Shown: piece by piece, positions 9,100-17,836 of the stretch | How the letters are laid out: each line of letters begins with the position of its first letter | Numbering within the stretch: position 1 is the first letter of the stretch | From: Streptomyces malaysiense | GTDB lineage: Bacteria > Actinomycetota > Actinomycetes > Streptomycetales > Streptomycetaceae | Assembly (NCBI RefSeq): GCF_000980885.2 | Contig: NZ_LBDA02000038.1 | Coordinates: forward strand, 36,011 to 100,010 | DNA: 64,000 bases | Reading direction: 5' to 3' | Notes under the pieces: generated by a model | Database searches by the model: none | What the model was told of the DNA's origin: nothing | Seen by the model: the letters and a program-made list of their open reading frames with translations, nothing else | Program-made: the position numbers and the translations under genes

Positions 9100-10041
9100 T
9101 CAGGTCCGCCTCCGGTCCGCCACGCCCCTGTGCGGGACGATGTGCCGCTGCCGCCATTGCAGGGTGAGCGCCCCGGCGACGGTGACACCGGCGAAGTTGA
9201 CGAGGAGCTGGCCGAGCGCCTCCCCGCAGCGCACCCAGTCACCCGCCACCGCGGCGACCACGGCGAATCCGGCGGCGGGCACGGTGGTGATGGAGATGAA
9301 GACGCCGACCAGCGCACCGGTCTTCTCCGAGGTGAGCGCCATCATGCCCGCGGAACCGGCGAGCAGCGCGACGATGGCGGAGAACGGGCCGACCTGGTAG
9401 ATGAAGGACACCGCCCGCAGGCCGGCCAGCTCGCCGGGGTCGAACAGGCCGCCGAGGCGGGCGAGCCAGGTCAGGGCGGCGGTGATCAGCATCGCGACCG
9501 GGAAGCCGACGCCGATGGCGAGCCCGGCGCGGGCCACGAGATCGCGCCGACCGCCCACGACGCCGACCGCGAGCGCGGCCAGGGGTCCGAAATCGGGGCT
9601 CACCACCATCGCGCCCACCAGGGTGATCGCCGAGTCGTTGAGCACGCCGACCGCGCTCAGCAGACAGGCGATGGTCAGGAACCAGAGGAAGCTGACGTTG
9701 AGCCGGCTCTCCTCCCCGGTGGTGGCGACCAGCTCGTCCCAGACGACGCCGCTGCCGCCCGCGCCGGCCGCGGCCCGCTCGGCCACCTCCGCGGAGTCCG
9801 AGAGCATGGTGTGGATCGGCCGCAGGCTTACCTCGCCGCGGTGGTGCACACCCAGTCGCGTCAGCCGGCACAGGACGTCCTCGGCGACCTCTCGCGCGAC
9901 GACGGCCTCGATGACGTCGCCCAGCGGGCGCCGGCCGGCGCCTTCGGTGATCGTGAGGTGGGCGATGCCCGGCTCCTCCGTGAGCAGACGCGTCACGGCG
10001 GCACTGTCCTCGAATTCACAGACCACCCTGAGATGCATCAC
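9100..10041 (-). CDS. DUF389 domain membrane protein
   Basis: A 313-residue protein with an N-terminal soluble ACT-like domain (MMHLRVVCEFEDSAAVTRLL, to about residue 110) and a C-terminal DUF389 domain of about six helices. The latter includes FLWFLTIACLLSAVGVLNDS, then AMVVSPDFGPLAALAVG, and helices up to VNFAGVTVAGALTL. The PDFGP motif in the second helix is a hallmark of the family, whose biochemical function is not established. GTG at 10041 and ATG at 10038 are adjacent possible starts; GGCAGG lies just upstream. The neighbouring FUSC gene on the same strand suggests a shared membrane or efflux role. Confidence 0.87.
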   Translation of the reverse strand: MMHLRVVCEFEDSAAVTRLLTEEPGIAHLTITEGAGRRPLGDVIEAVVAREVAEDVLCRLTRLGVHHRGEVSLRPIHTMLSDSAEVAERAAAGAGGSGVVWDELVATTGEESRLNVSFLWFLTIACLLSAVGVLNDSAITLVGAMVVSPDFGPLAALAVGVVGGRRDLVARAGLAIGVGFPVAMLITAALTWLARLGGLFDPGELAGLRAVSFIYQVGPFSAIVALLAGSAGMMALTSEKTGALVGVFISITTVPAAGFAVVAAVAGDWVRCGEALGQLLVNFAGVTVAGALTLQWRQRHIVPHRGVADRRRT

Positions 10042-10312
10042 CCTGCCAGTATCCGGATAAATTCCCCCACGGCCGGGATCAGGGCGCCGTATCGCGCGGA
10101 GAGCGCCGTGGTCGACGGCGACACCGTGCCGAGGGCGTGTCAGGAGCCGCAGCGGCGGCCGGTGCGGACGCGGGCTTCGGCGAGGCCGCCGCGCTCGACC
10201 AGCTGGTGGACCACAGGCTCGGCGCGTGGCCGCGCCGCCGACTCACGTCCGGCACCGGCGTCCCGGACGGTCCGGTGGGGCGCGGCGCTCCCCCACCGGA
10301 TCCGCAGGTGCG
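10042..10312. other. Intergenic region upstream of DUF389 gene
   Basis: About 270 bases between the DUF389 start and the conservon P450 stop. The part next to the DUF389 gene (10042-10070) is AT-richer and probably holds its promoter. The remainder is GC-rich with short open frames on both strands that resemble nothing I know. I see no strong terminator. Confidence 0.4.
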
Positions 10313-11548
10313 TCAGCCGTCCAGTCGTACCGGGACCGTCTGCCAGCCGTAGGCGATGAAGGACGGGACCTGCTTCAGCTCACCGGCCGTGAAGGCGGGG
10401 GCCAGGCGGGGGAAGCGGTCGAAGAGGGCGGACAGGGCGGTGCGGGCCTCCATACGGGCCAGTGGGGCGCCGATGCAGCGGTGCACGCCGATACCGAAGG
10501 AGAGGTGGTCGTCGGCGGCGCGCGCGGCGTCGAACGCCTCGGCGGTCTCCCCGTAGTGCGCGGGGTCCGAGCCGGCCGCGCCGAAGGTGGTGAGGATCGC
10601 GTCGCCCGCGGGGATGGTGACGCCGTCCACGGTGACGTCGCTGACCGCGAACCGCAGCGGCAGGGAGGCGATGGAGGGCCGCACGCGCAGCACCTCGTCG
10701 ATGACCTGGTCCCAGTCGAGTTCCCCGGAGCGCACCGCGGCGAGCTGCTCGGGGTGGGTCAGCAGCTCGACCACCGCGTTGGCGATCAGGTTCACCGTCG
10801 TCTCGAACCCGGCGCCGATCACCAGCAGCAGGGTGAACACCAGCTCCTCGGCGCTGAGCCGGTCGCCCTCCTCGTCGCGGACCCGGATCAGCTCGGTGGT
10901 GAGGTCGTCACCCGGGTTCTCGGCGCGGTACGCGATCTGCGCGGGGATCACCGTGCCGATCTGCTGCTGTACAGACGCCGCGTGCTCGGGGCTCTGGTCG
11001 GTGGTGTCCATGATCGCCGCGACCAGGTCGCCGACGCCCTGCCGGAGGTGGTCGGGCACGCCGAACAGCTCGCAGATGATCTGCATCGGCAGCGGCTGCG
11101 CGAACGCCTCCTTGAGATCGACGACGGCCCCGCCCGCCCCCGACTCCGCCATCCGGTCCAGGAGTCGCGCCGCGACGGAGTCGACCCGGCCGCGCAGCGC
11201 CTCGGTGCGCCGGGCGGTGAAGCCGGGCGCGACCAGGCGGCGCAGCCGGGTGTGGTCGGCGCCGTAGGTGGAGAGCATGTTGACCACGCCGATCCAGCCC
11301 AGCACCCAGCCCCACTCCGGGTGTTCACCGACCTCGGGCCACAGCCGCCAGTGCTTGCGCGGGTCCTTGCTGACCTGGGGGTCGAGGATCAGGGTGCGCA
11401 GGGTGTCGTAACCGGTGGGCGCCCAGGCCGGGATCCCGCCGGGCAGTTCCACCGGGACGACCGGTCCCAGGCCGCGCAGCCGCGCGCTCTCCGCGACGAT
11501 GTCGGACCCGAACGGGTCGATGGGCACGCGGGCGGGCGTAGTGGTCAT
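10313..11548 (-). CDS. Cytochrome P450 (conservon-associated, second copy)
   Basis: Soluble class I cytochrome P450 of 411 residues, last gene of the conservon operon. The I-helix oxygen-activation motif reads GAGFETTVN, the K-helix ExxR is EVLR, and the heme-ligand loop is FGIGVHRCIGAPLARME with the axial Cys. All core residues look intact. The ATG at 11548 overlaps the stop of the preceding P450 by 4 bp, so translation is probably coupled. P450s are known partners in some Streptomyces conservons, where they act with the GTPase system in development or metabolism. Its substrate and redox partners are not visible; no ferredoxin gene is nearby. Confidence 0.92.
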   Translation of the reverse strand: MTTTPARVPIDPFGSDIVAESARLRGLGPVVPVELPGGIPAWAPTGYDTLRTLILDPQVSKDPRKHWRLWPEVGEHPEWGWVLGWIGVVNMLSTYGADHTRLRRLVAPGFTARRTEALRGRVDSVAARLLDRMAESGAGGAVVDLKEAFAQPLPMQIICELFGVPDHLRQGVGDLVAAIMDTTDQSPEHAASVQQQIGTVIPAQIAYRAENPGDDLTTELIRVRDEEGDRLSAEELVFTLLLVIGAGFETTVNLIANAVVELLTHPEQLAAVRSGELDWDQVIDEVLRVRPSIASLPLRFAVSDVTVDGVTIPAGDAILTTFGAAGSDPAHYGETAEAFDAARAADDHLSFGIGVHRCIGAPLARMEARTALSALFDRFPRLAPAFTAGELKQVPSFIAYGWQTVPVRLDG

Positions 11549-12819
11549 GCTCGGGCTCCAGTCTGGGAGGGCGCGGGACCGGCCGAGAGGCCGGCGGGAC
11601 GGTCGGGCGTGCAGGGGGTGAACCGGACCGGCAGCGAGACGAGGGAGCGGTGGAAGGGGCCCGGCCGCCAGGCGAGCCGGTCGCGGGACACGGTGGGCTC
11701 CATGTCGGGCAGCCACTGGGTGAGCCGTTCGATGGCCTCCGTGGCGATCAGCAGCCCCTCGTGCTTGACCGGGCAGGTGTGCGGGCCCGCGCCGAACGAC
11801 AGATGGGAGGCGTCCCGCGGGTGGTGCGCCCCGCCGTGCTCCTCGTCCGCGAACAGCGCGAGCGCCCCGTACGACACGACGACGGGCACCGCGGCCCGGA
11901 CCCACGCGCCGTGGAAGCTGAGCGACTTGCGGGCGTAGAGGACCCCGTAGTTGGTGAGCGGGGTCTCGTAGCGGAGCACTTCCAGGACCGCGTCCCGCAC
12001 GGTGCGCGAACCGCTGGTGAGGGTGGAGTAGTACGCCGGGTTGCCGAGGATGCGGGAGAGGGCGTTGCTCACCAGGTTGGTGGACGGCTCGTGGCCCGCT
12101 CCGAGGGTGAGGAAGACCTGCCAGGTGACCTCCTCGGTGGTGAGGCCCAGCGGGTGGTCGAGCAGCCGGCTGGTGAGGTCGTCACCGCGCTCGGCCGTCT
12201 TGGCGCCGATCAGGTCCATGACGTACCTGCCGTACTCGGCCTCGCCCTGGACGGACGCCTCGCCGCCCTCCATCAGCGCGCCCAGCGCGTCGTTGAGGCG
12301 GTCGGCCTCGCCCTCGGGGAAGCCGAAGAGGCTGTTGAAGACCAGCGTCATCAGCGGGCGGGCGAAGTCGTTCACCAGGTCCGCCTCGCCGCGCGGGCCG
12401 AACCGGGAGACCAGGATGTGCACGGCGCGCAGCACGCGTTCGCGCAGATCGTGCGGCTCGACCAGGTCGAAGGCCTGGAGCAGGGCGGTGCGGTAGCGGA
12501 TGTGCTCGGCGCCGTCGGAGAAGAGGGTGTTGGGCCGCCAGCGCATCATGCCGAGGATCGGCAGGTCCTCGGGGACCGTCGCCTGCCAGGGCCGCGGGTC
12601 GCGGGACCATGTCGCGTCGTCGTGCAGCATGTCGAGCGCGGCCCGGCGGTCGGTGACGACGTAAGCCGGTACACCCGGCGCGAGTTCGGCCCAGCCGACC
12701 GGGCCCTGGGCGCGCAGCGCCTCGTAGTAGCGGCGCGGGTCGACGGCGAACCCGTCCTCCCACAGCCGGACGGGGGTGGAACGGCCGAAGGACTCCGAGG
12801 GGGCGGGGTAGGCCGTCAT
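11545..12819 (-). CDS. Cytochrome P450 (conservon-associated, first copy, divergent)
   Basis: A 424-residue P450-fold protein fused into the conservon operon by ATGA overlaps at both ends. The I-helix motif is GAGHEPSTNL, in which the usual acid-alcohol pair (E/D-T) is replaced by E-P-S, and the heme loop is FGAGPHTCPVKHEG, keeping the Cys but with Pro-Val-Lys instead of the typical Leu/Ile-Gly-x. ExxR is present (EVLRYE). The C-terminus has a Pro-rich extension. This matches the CvnE-type branch from conservons, where the altered proton-delivery residues suggest a non-classical or regulatory role. It differs strongly from the neighbouring P450, so the pair is not a recent duplication. Confidence 0.9.
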   Translation of the reverse strand: MTAYPAPSESFGRSTPVRLWEDGFAVDPRRYYEALRAQGPVGWAELAPGVPAYVVTDRRAALDMLHDDATWSRDPRPWQATVPEDLPILGMMRWRPNTLFSDGAEHIRYRTALLQAFDLVEPHDLRERVLRAVHILVSRFGPRGEADLVNDFARPLMTLVFNSLFGFPEGEADRLNDALGALMEGGEASVQGEAEYGRYVMDLIGAKTAERGDDLTSRLLDHPLGLTTEEVTWQVFLTLGAGHEPSTNLVSNALSRILGNPAYYSTLTSGSRTVRDAVLEVLRYETPLTNYGVLYARKSLSFHGAWVRAAVPVVVSYGALALFADEEHGGAHHPRDASHLSFGAGPHTCPVKHEGLLIATEAIERLTQWLPDMEPTVSRDRLAWRPGPFHRSLVSLPVRFTPCTPDRPAGLSAGPAPSQTGARA

Positions 12820-13481
12820 GAGCGCACCTCCCCGGCCACCGCGCGGGCGTTCAGGTCGATCAGGTGCTCCACGAGGGCGAGGAGCGCGTCGACGGAGGAG
12901 TTGCGGTCCCGGGCGTCGCACTCCACCAACGGGGTGTCCGGAGCCAGGTCCAGGGACTCCCGCAGCTGTTCCTCGGGATAATGGTGGGAGTCCGGGAAGG
13001 TGTTGACGGCGACCGCGTACGTCAGTCCCGACTCCTCGACCAGGCCGAGCACGTCGAAGGAGGCGTCGAGGCGGCGGCTGTCGACGAGGACGAGCGCGCC
13101 GAGGGCCCCGTAGGCGATGTCGGCCCACAGCGCGCGGAAGCGCTCCTGCCCGGGAGTGCCGAACAGGTAGAGAACGGTCTCCCCGCCGAGGGTGATCCGG
13201 CCGAAGTCGATGGCCACGGTGGTGGTCTTCTTGTCCCGCACGCCGTCGAGGTCGTCGACGGTGGTGGACGCCTGCGTGAGGTGTTCCTCGGTGTGCAGGG
13301 GGCGGATCTCGGACACCGAGTCGATCAGGGTGGTCTTGCCGACGCCGAACGGGCCGACGACGACGATCTTCACCAACTCCCGCGCCGCGGCGGGGAGGTG
13401 GAGTTCCCCGGCCCGGACACCGGGGTCGGCGACCCGGCTCTCGGCCGGGGCGGGTTCAGAGCTTGAGGGCGCGGAGGCCAT
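12816..13481 (-). CDS. cvnD: Conservon small GTPase
   Basis: MglA/Ras-like GTPase of the CvnD family, 221 residues. The P-loop GPFGVGKT lies at residues 43-50 after a 35-residue disordered N-terminal extension. The switch II region reads LFGTPGQERF, with Gln in the catalytic position. A guanine-specificity NTF replaces the classical NKxD (VAVNTFPDSHH), as is usual in this family. The start lies 26 bp inside the end of cvnC. In the better-studied conservons the sensor, roadblock protein, DUF742 protein and GTPase form a membrane-associated complex resembling eukaryotic G-protein signalling. Confidence 0.94.
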   Translation of the reverse strand: MASAPSSSEPAPAESRVADPGVRAGELHLPAAARELVKIVVVGPFGVGKTTLIDSVSEIRPLHTEEHLTQASTTVDDLDGVRDKKTTTVAIDFGRITLGGETVLYLFGTPGQERFRALWADIAYGALGALVLVDSRRLDASFDVLGLVEESGLTYAVAVNTFPDSHHYPEEQLRESLDLAPDTPLVECDARDRNSSVDALLALVEHLIDLNARAVAGEVRS

Positions 13482-13815
13482 CGGCGACTCTCTTCAGCAG
13501 ATCGTGGTCGGGCTGGGCGGCGGGCGGGACGGGCGGGCGGGCCGTCACCAGCCCCTGGTCGATCAGGGCTGCGGCGAGGACCCTGACGGCGGAGACCGGG
13601 AGCCGCAGCAGCGCCGCCGCCTCCACGACGGTCAGGGAGCCGCCCTCCAGCGACTGGAGCAGCGCGTGCTGGGCCGCGGGCAGGTCGCCGAAGACCGGCC
13701 CGGCGGTGGAGGTGAGCACCGACAGGCGCTCCAGGCTGTTACGGCTGGGCCGTGCCACCCCCGAGGTGGAGAGGTAGGCGGGCACCAGCGGACGGCCGGA
13801 CCGGTGGCTCCTCAC
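13456..13815 (-). CDS. cvnC: Conservon DUF742 protein
   Basis: A 119-residue DUF742 (winged-helix-like) protein. The GTG at 13815 overlaps the cvnB stop as GTGA and starts the protein at VRSHRSGRPLVPAYLSTSG. The conserved parts are RPLVPAYLST at the start, LPAAQHALLQSLEGG in the middle, then SLTVVEAAALLRLPVSAVRVL and a C-terminal LLKRVADGLRAL. The longer open frame upstream of the GTG is a shadow of cvnB. The protein is predicted to bridge CvnB and CvnD; its molecular action is not settled. Confidence 0.92.
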   Translation of the reverse strand: MRSHRSGRPLVPAYLSTSGVARPSRNSLERLSVLTSTAGPVFGDLPAAQHALLQSLEGGSLTVVEAAALLRLPVSAVRVLAAALIDQGLVTARPPVPPAAQPDHDLLKRVADGLRALKL

Positions 13816-14234
13816 AGCAAAGCGCCGCCCTCGGCCGCGCGGGGTGCCGCGGCCATCGCCTTCTCGCCGAGCCGTGCCACCTGGGAGTGCACGCGGTGGC
13901 CGAGCAGGTCGAGCCGGACCTCGGGGTCGCCGTACGCGGCGACGCAGGTGCCGTGGTCGGTCGGGGCGACCAGGATGTAGCCGTGGTCGGACTCGATCAC
14001 GACCTGCCTCAGCTGGGCGGCCGGCATGTCCGCGAACGCGGCGGCGGCGGTCCGGCAGGCGCCCTGGACGGTGGAGGTGATCGCGGCGACCCGCTCGGCC
14101 GAGTCCTGGGTGAGCGCCTCCGAGAAGCCGGAGATCAGCCCGTCCCTGGTGAGCAGGACGGCGGCCTTCACATGCGGGACTTCGAGGATCGGGTCGAGAA
14201 CCCACGCCGTGTCACCGGTGTCGCGGTTGGTCAT
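13812..14234 (-). CDS. cvnB: Conservon roadblock/LC7 protein
   Basis: A 140-residue roadblock/LC7-domain protein, probably a GTPase regulator of the MglB type that pairs with CvnD. Core elements are WVLDPILEVPHVKAAVLLTR, DGLISGFSEAL, and VVIESDHGYILVAPTDHGTC. The ATG overlaps the cvnA stop by 4 bp, and its own stop overlaps the cvnC start, so the stoichiometry of the complex is probably set by translational coupling. Confidence 0.94.
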   Translation of the reverse strand: MTNRDTGDTAWVLDPILEVPHVKAAVLLTRDGLISGFSEALTQDSAERVAAITSTVQGACRTAAAAFADMPAAQLRQVVIESDHGYILVAPTDHGTCVAAYGDPEVRLDLLGHRVHSQVARLGEKAMAAAPRAAEGGALL

Positions 14235-15712
14235 CGGGGAGGGGTCCCTTCGGGTCGAGCTGCATCACGGGCAGCGGCGGTCGCCGACTGCAGGGCGCCG
14301 AGGGCCGCTGCGGTCTCCTCGGGCGAGCGGGCGGGGGCGGCGGCCTCGGCCGCGCTCGGACGGATCATCGCCGCCTGGTCCGGCGAGACCTGACGGCGGC
14401 GACGGCGGGGCAGTTCGCCGGCGGCGGGCTCGGGCCGGGCGGGGCCGGGGGCCGGCTCGGTGGTGCCGGAGACCGGCTCGGTGGTGCCGGAGACCGGCTC
14501 GGTGGTGCCGGAGACCGGCTGGTGCGTGTCCGCTTCCCGCGATCCGCCGGCGACGGGCTGCGGGGCGGGCGCGTGGGTGTGCCCGGCGTGCTCGGCCAGC
14601 GGTTCCGGCCTGGGCACCTCCCCGGTGCGGGTGGAGGGCGAGGTGCTCGCGGCGGCGGGGCGCAGCGCCGGGTCGACATGGCTCAGCAGGTGCTTGTCGA
14701 CCAGCAGGACCGCTCGTACGCCTCCGTACGGGGACGGCGTGGACAGGTCCACCGAGAGGTCGAACTGCCGGGTCAGCTGGCCGATCGCGGCGAGACCCAT
14801 CCGGGGCGGATCGCCCAGGTCGGAGAACATGATCGGGTCGGTGCCCGCGACGACCCGCTGCGCGGCGGCCCGTTCGTCGGGTGCCATGCCGACACCCGCG
14901 TCGTCGACGGTCACGGCGACACCGTTGTGGACGTGTTCGAGGTTGACCACGACCGAGGTGTCCGGGGAGGAGTGCCGCAGCGCGTTGTCGAGGAGTTCGG
15001 CGGCGATGATCGCGACGGGTTCCACCGCGTGCGAGACCAGCGCGGTGCCGGGATCGAGGTGGTTGTGGAGCTTGACCCGCCGGTAGCCGGACAGCCGGGC
15101 CTGGCCGCCGGTGACGGCGTCGACGAGGTGCGACTCCTCGCGGGCGAGGCCCACCCAGGCCCCGCACACCACCGCGGCGACCTGGGCGCGGCGCAGCGAC
15201 TGCTCGTTCTCGTGGTCCAGGCTGTAGAGGTCCTGGGCCAGCTCCGGCTCGTCGTAGCGCTGCTGGAGTCCGTGCAGGATGTCCTGGAGGCGGTAGAGAC
15301 TCGCCTGGATCTCCCGGGTGGTGCCGCGCATGCCGGCGCGGGCGGCGGCGTCGACCCGCTTGCGCTCCTGGAGGACCGCGGTGCGCAGAGCCTCCAGCAC
15401 CGGCTCGGTCGCGGCGCCCTCGGGACCGACCGGGCCGGGCACCGGTACGTGCGGGTGCGCGGTTCGGGACGCCTCGGCCGGCATCCGCCGGGCGGCGAGG
15501 TGCTCCAGCTCCGCGGTGAACGCCTGACGGATGCGCTCGGCCTCCTCGGCGCCGGCCCGCGCGGACCGCTCGGCCTGGTGGCGCAGGCCGGTCATCTCCT
15601 GCCGCAGCCGGGCGCGTTCACGTCGGGAGCGCCACAGGCCGCTGCCCAGAGCTAGTGCCGACACCGTCCCGGCGGCCAGGCCTCCGAAGGCCAGCTCCGG
15701 TATCTCGATCAT
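14231..15712 (-). CDS. cvnA: Conservon sensor, histidine-kinase-like ATPase
   Basis: A 493-residue sensor with one N-terminal membrane helix (residues about 6-27, LAFGGLAAGTVSALALGSGL), a coiled-coil region to about 90, a dimerisation/nitrate-sensor-like region, then a HATPase_c domain. The ATPase has the N box ELLDNALRHS and the G1 box DDAGVGMAPDE. No classical phospho-accepting His box is evident, typical for CvnA proteins. The C-terminal 130 residues are disordered, Pro/Glu/Thr-rich, and hold three exact copies of a seven-residue unit. ATG at 15712 was chosen because the helix starts there and GAGGT precedes it. It heads the operon cvnA-B-C-D-P450-P450. Confidence 0.93.
   Translation of the reverse strand: MIEIPELAFGGLAAGTVSALALGSGLWRSRRERARLRQEMTGLRHQAERSARAGAEEAERIRQAFTAELEHLAARRMPAEASRTAHPHVPVPGPVGPEGAATEPVLEALRTAVLQERKRVDAAARAGMRGTTREIQASLYRLQDILHGLQQRYDEPELAQDLYSLDHENEQSLRRAQVAAVVCGAWVGLAREESHLVDAVTGGQARLSGYRRVKLHNHLDPGTALVSHAVEPVAIIAAELLDNALRHSSPDTSVVVNLEHVHNGVAVTVDDAGVGMAPDERAAAQRVVAGTDPIMFSDLGDPPRMGLAAIGQLTRQFDLSVDLSTPSPYGGVRAVLLVDKHLLSHVDPALRPAAASTSPSTRTGEVPRPEPLAEHAGHTHAPAPQPVAGGSREADTHQPVSGTTEPVSGTTEPVSGTTEPAPGPARPEPAAGELPRRRRRQVSPDQAAMIRPSAAEAAAPARSPEETAAALGALQSATAAARDAARPEGTPPR
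14454..14516 (-). repeat. Three exact 21-bp tandem repeats within cvnA
   Basis: The unit ggctcggtggtgccggagac plus c occurs three times head to tail (14454-14474, 14475-14495, 14496-14516). It encodes the peptide PVSGTTE repeated in the disordered C-terminal tail of CvnA. Exact identity at the DNA level indicates recent slippage and predicts copy-number variation between strains. Confidence 0.9.
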
Positions 15713-16054
15713 GGATGGGGACCTCGGGGATCTCGGATACGTCTGGGCGTCTGACAGGCGGGTGACGGGCGGGTGACGGGCGTCTGGGGAAGGGGCGTCC
15801 GTTGAATCAGTTGGCAAACTACACACTGTTCGCCGCCGGTTGCACCTGGCATTTGCCTTACTTCTGCTCCATTTTGACCATTTGACAGTCACTCGCCGCC
15901 CGATTCATATCCAGAATGGACTGCGCGAAGCGCCGACCACTCCCCCCGCGCACCCCCTCAAGGGGGGGCGGCGCGGCGGAACCCGCGAGACGGCCGGGCC
16001 ACGCGGCGCAGGCCCGGCGGACGGCCGGGCCTCCGTGCGAACCGCCGCCACCGG
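15713..16054. promoter_or_regulatory. Intergenic region with presumed cvnA promoter
   Basis: This 340-base gap lies between the cvnA start and the end of the flavin reductase gene; both are on the minus strand. The part from about 15800 to 15925 is clearly AT-richer than the surroundings and is the likely conservon promoter, but I could not pick a convincing -35/-10 pair. Next to the flavin reductase stop, 15953-15966 can form a short C5/G5 hairpin that could end the biosynthetic operon. The rest is GC-rich with no recognised gene. Confidence 0.45.
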
Positions 16055-16555
16055 TCAGTGACTTCCCGCCGTGGCCGGCCAGGTGCTGTACGACCCGCGG
16101 CAGTACAGCAGCGGCTCCCGGTCGTACGCGTCTCCCCCGTGGACGTCGGCGATCAGCAGCCAGTGGTCCCCGGCGTCCACGGTCTGCACGGTGCGGCACT
16201 CGGCGTAGGCGAGCGCGATGTCGGTCAGGACCGGCGCGCCCCCGGCGTGCACGGAGGGTTCCCAGGCCAGGCCCGCGAACTTGTCCGGCCCCTTGCCCGC
16301 GAAGGTGCGGGACGCCTCCTGACCGGACTCGGCGAGGAAGTTGACCACGAAGGCGCCCGAGGAGGCCAGCGCCGGGAACGTCTGGGAACTCTTGCCGACC
16401 CCGACCAGGAGCCTCGGCGTCGCGGCGGAGACCGAGCAGACCGCGTTGCAGGTGAAGCCGCGCGGCCCGCCCCGCTCGTCCAGCGCCGTGACGATGGCGA
16501 CGGCCGTGGGGAAGGAGCCGAAGATCTTGCGGAACCGCTCGCTGTCTAGGGACAT
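16055..16555 (-). CDS. Flavin reductase (HpaC-like)
   Basis: A 166-residue FMN/FAD reductase-like protein that would use NAD(P)H to supply reduced flavin. Family features are FPTAVAIVTA at the start, GFTCNAVCSVSAATPRLLVG for flavin binding, and the GDH motif in VDAGDHWLLIADV that contacts nicotinamide and flavin. It is the last gene of the 24.6-16 kb operon, 24 bp after the ATP-grasp gene. The LLM monooxygenase that heads the operon needs FMNH2, so the two probably form a two-component oxygenase. Confidence 0.9.
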   Translation of the reverse strand: MSLDSERFRKIFGSFPTAVAIVTALDERGGPRGFTCNAVCSVSAATPRLLVGVGKSSQTFPALASSGAFVVNFLAESGQEASRTFAGKGPDKFAGLAWEPSVHAGGAPVLTDIALAYAECRTVQTVDAGDHWLLIADVHGGDAYDREPLLYCRGSYSTWPATAGSH

Positions 16556-16579
16556 GTGGATCTCACCATGCTTTCGGGT

Positions 16580-17836
16580 TCAGAGCAGTTCGTGCTCGAG
16601 CTCGCGGATCACCTTGTGCGCGTTCTCGATCTCGGCGGGGTCGGGATGCACCAGGAACACGGCGCCGGGCGAGGAGTTGAGATCCACGGTCGGCCGGGTG
16701 GGCGCGCCCTCGGCGATCCGGAACCGGACGCTCTCGAAGGCGGGGACCCGCTCCAGGGCGGACGTGATGGCCGCGAGCGGCAGCGGTACGGCACGACGCG
16801 CCATGAGATTGACGCAGCGCGCCCGCCGGAGCACCGGGTAGCGGGCCGGGCGCGCGGCGAGCGAGGCGCCGTCGCCCGTGTGGCAGTCGAGGGTGAGGCT
16901 CACCTGGTTGGCGCCGGTGCACAGGTCGAGCGCGGCGGGGTTGGCCAGTCCCGAGACGCGCGCCCCGGTCTCCAGGAGCAACGGGCCCCGCGCGGTGAGG
17001 ATCAGCTCGCTGTGCGCGGGGCCGTCGGTGATGCCGAGGGCGTCCAGCGCCCGTGCGACGTACGGCAGGACGACGTCGAGCACCGGGTCGTCCGGCGTCA
17101 GCAGGTCCTCCGCCTCGTAGATCCTGCGGCCGCCCTCCCGTACCTGCTTGCGGCTGATCCAGGCGTCGGTGAACCAGTGGGCGCCGTCGCGGCTCACGGT
17201 GTTGACGATGTACTCGTCCCCGGCGAGGTACTCCTGGGCGAGCACCTCCTCGTTCACCCGGAGCATGATGTTGGTCTTGCCGAGGACGGCCCGGCAGGCG
17301 TCCCGGACCTCCTGCTCGCTGTCGCAGGTGTAGACGTCGTCGGAACCGGCGCTGTCCAGCGGCTTGACCACCAGGCGCGCGATGTCCGGACGGCGGCGCC
17401 ACCAGTCGAGGAGTTCGGCGGCGTCGCCGGAGCGGCACTGCCGGGCCGTGGGCACGCCCGCCCGACAGAGGGCGTCCATCATCAGGGACTTGTCCCGGCG
17501 GGCGGCGGACAGCACGGGGTCGTTGCCGCGCAGCCCGAGCCGGTGGGCCAGTTCGTCGGCCACCTCGACGCCGAACTCGCTCGCGGCGACGACGCCCACG
17601 GGCCGCCGGGCCCTCAGATGGGCCAGCACCTCGGTCTCGTGGCCGGGGTAGGTGAGGTCCTCGGCGAGGAGTTCGCCCGGCAGGCTCGCGCCGAAGGTGC
17701 CGGACGCCAGGTCTCGGGAGCGCACGTGCAGGACCCGGTGGGTCCCGGACGCCTCCCGGGCCAGCATCGCCCCGGTGGAGAACGCGTCGACCAGGACCAG
17801 GGCGGGCCGGTCCGCGGGGTGTTGCGGGACAGTCAT
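16580..17836 (-). CDS. ATP-grasp ligase 2
   Basis: A 418-residue ATP-grasp enzyme, expected to activate a carboxylate as acyl-phosphate and join it to an amine. Visible blocks are RDKSLMMDALCRAGVPTARQ (B-domain start), LVVKPLDSAGSDDVY (the ATP-grasp lysine and glycine/serine loop) and EVLAQEYLAGDEYIVNTVS (metal/ATP-binding acid). A later HSELILTARGPLLLETGARV supplies the acidic metal ligand. ATG at 17836 overlaps the mutase stop by 4 bp. It resembles L-amino-acid ligases more than D-Ala-D-Ala ligases. A second, clearly different ATP-grasp gene in the same operon suggests two sequential amide bonds. Confidence 0.88.
   Translation of the reverse strand: MTVPQHPADRPALVLVDAFSTGAMLAREASGTHRVLHVRSRDLASGTFGASLPGELLAEDLTYPGHETEVLAHLRARRPVGVVAASEFGVEVADELAHRLGLRGNDPVLSAARRDKSLMMDALCRAGVPTARQCRSGDAAELLDWWRRRPDIARLVVKPLDSAGSDDVYTCDSEQEVRDACRAVLGKTNIMLRVNEEVLAQEYLAGDEYIVNTVSRDGAHWFTDAWISRKQVREGGRRIYEAEDLLTPDDPVLDVVLPYVARALDALGITDGPAHSELILTARGPLLLETGARVSGLANPAALDLCTGANQVSLTLDCHTGDGASLAARPARYPVLRRARCVNLMARRAVPLPLAAITSALERVPAFESVRFRIAEGAPTRPTVDLNSSPGAVFLVHPDPAEIENAHKVIRELEHELL

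Noticed and set aside
10137..10312. Possible small gene after the conservon P450
   Set aside because: Both-strand frames are short, lack a ribosome site and resemble nothing known.
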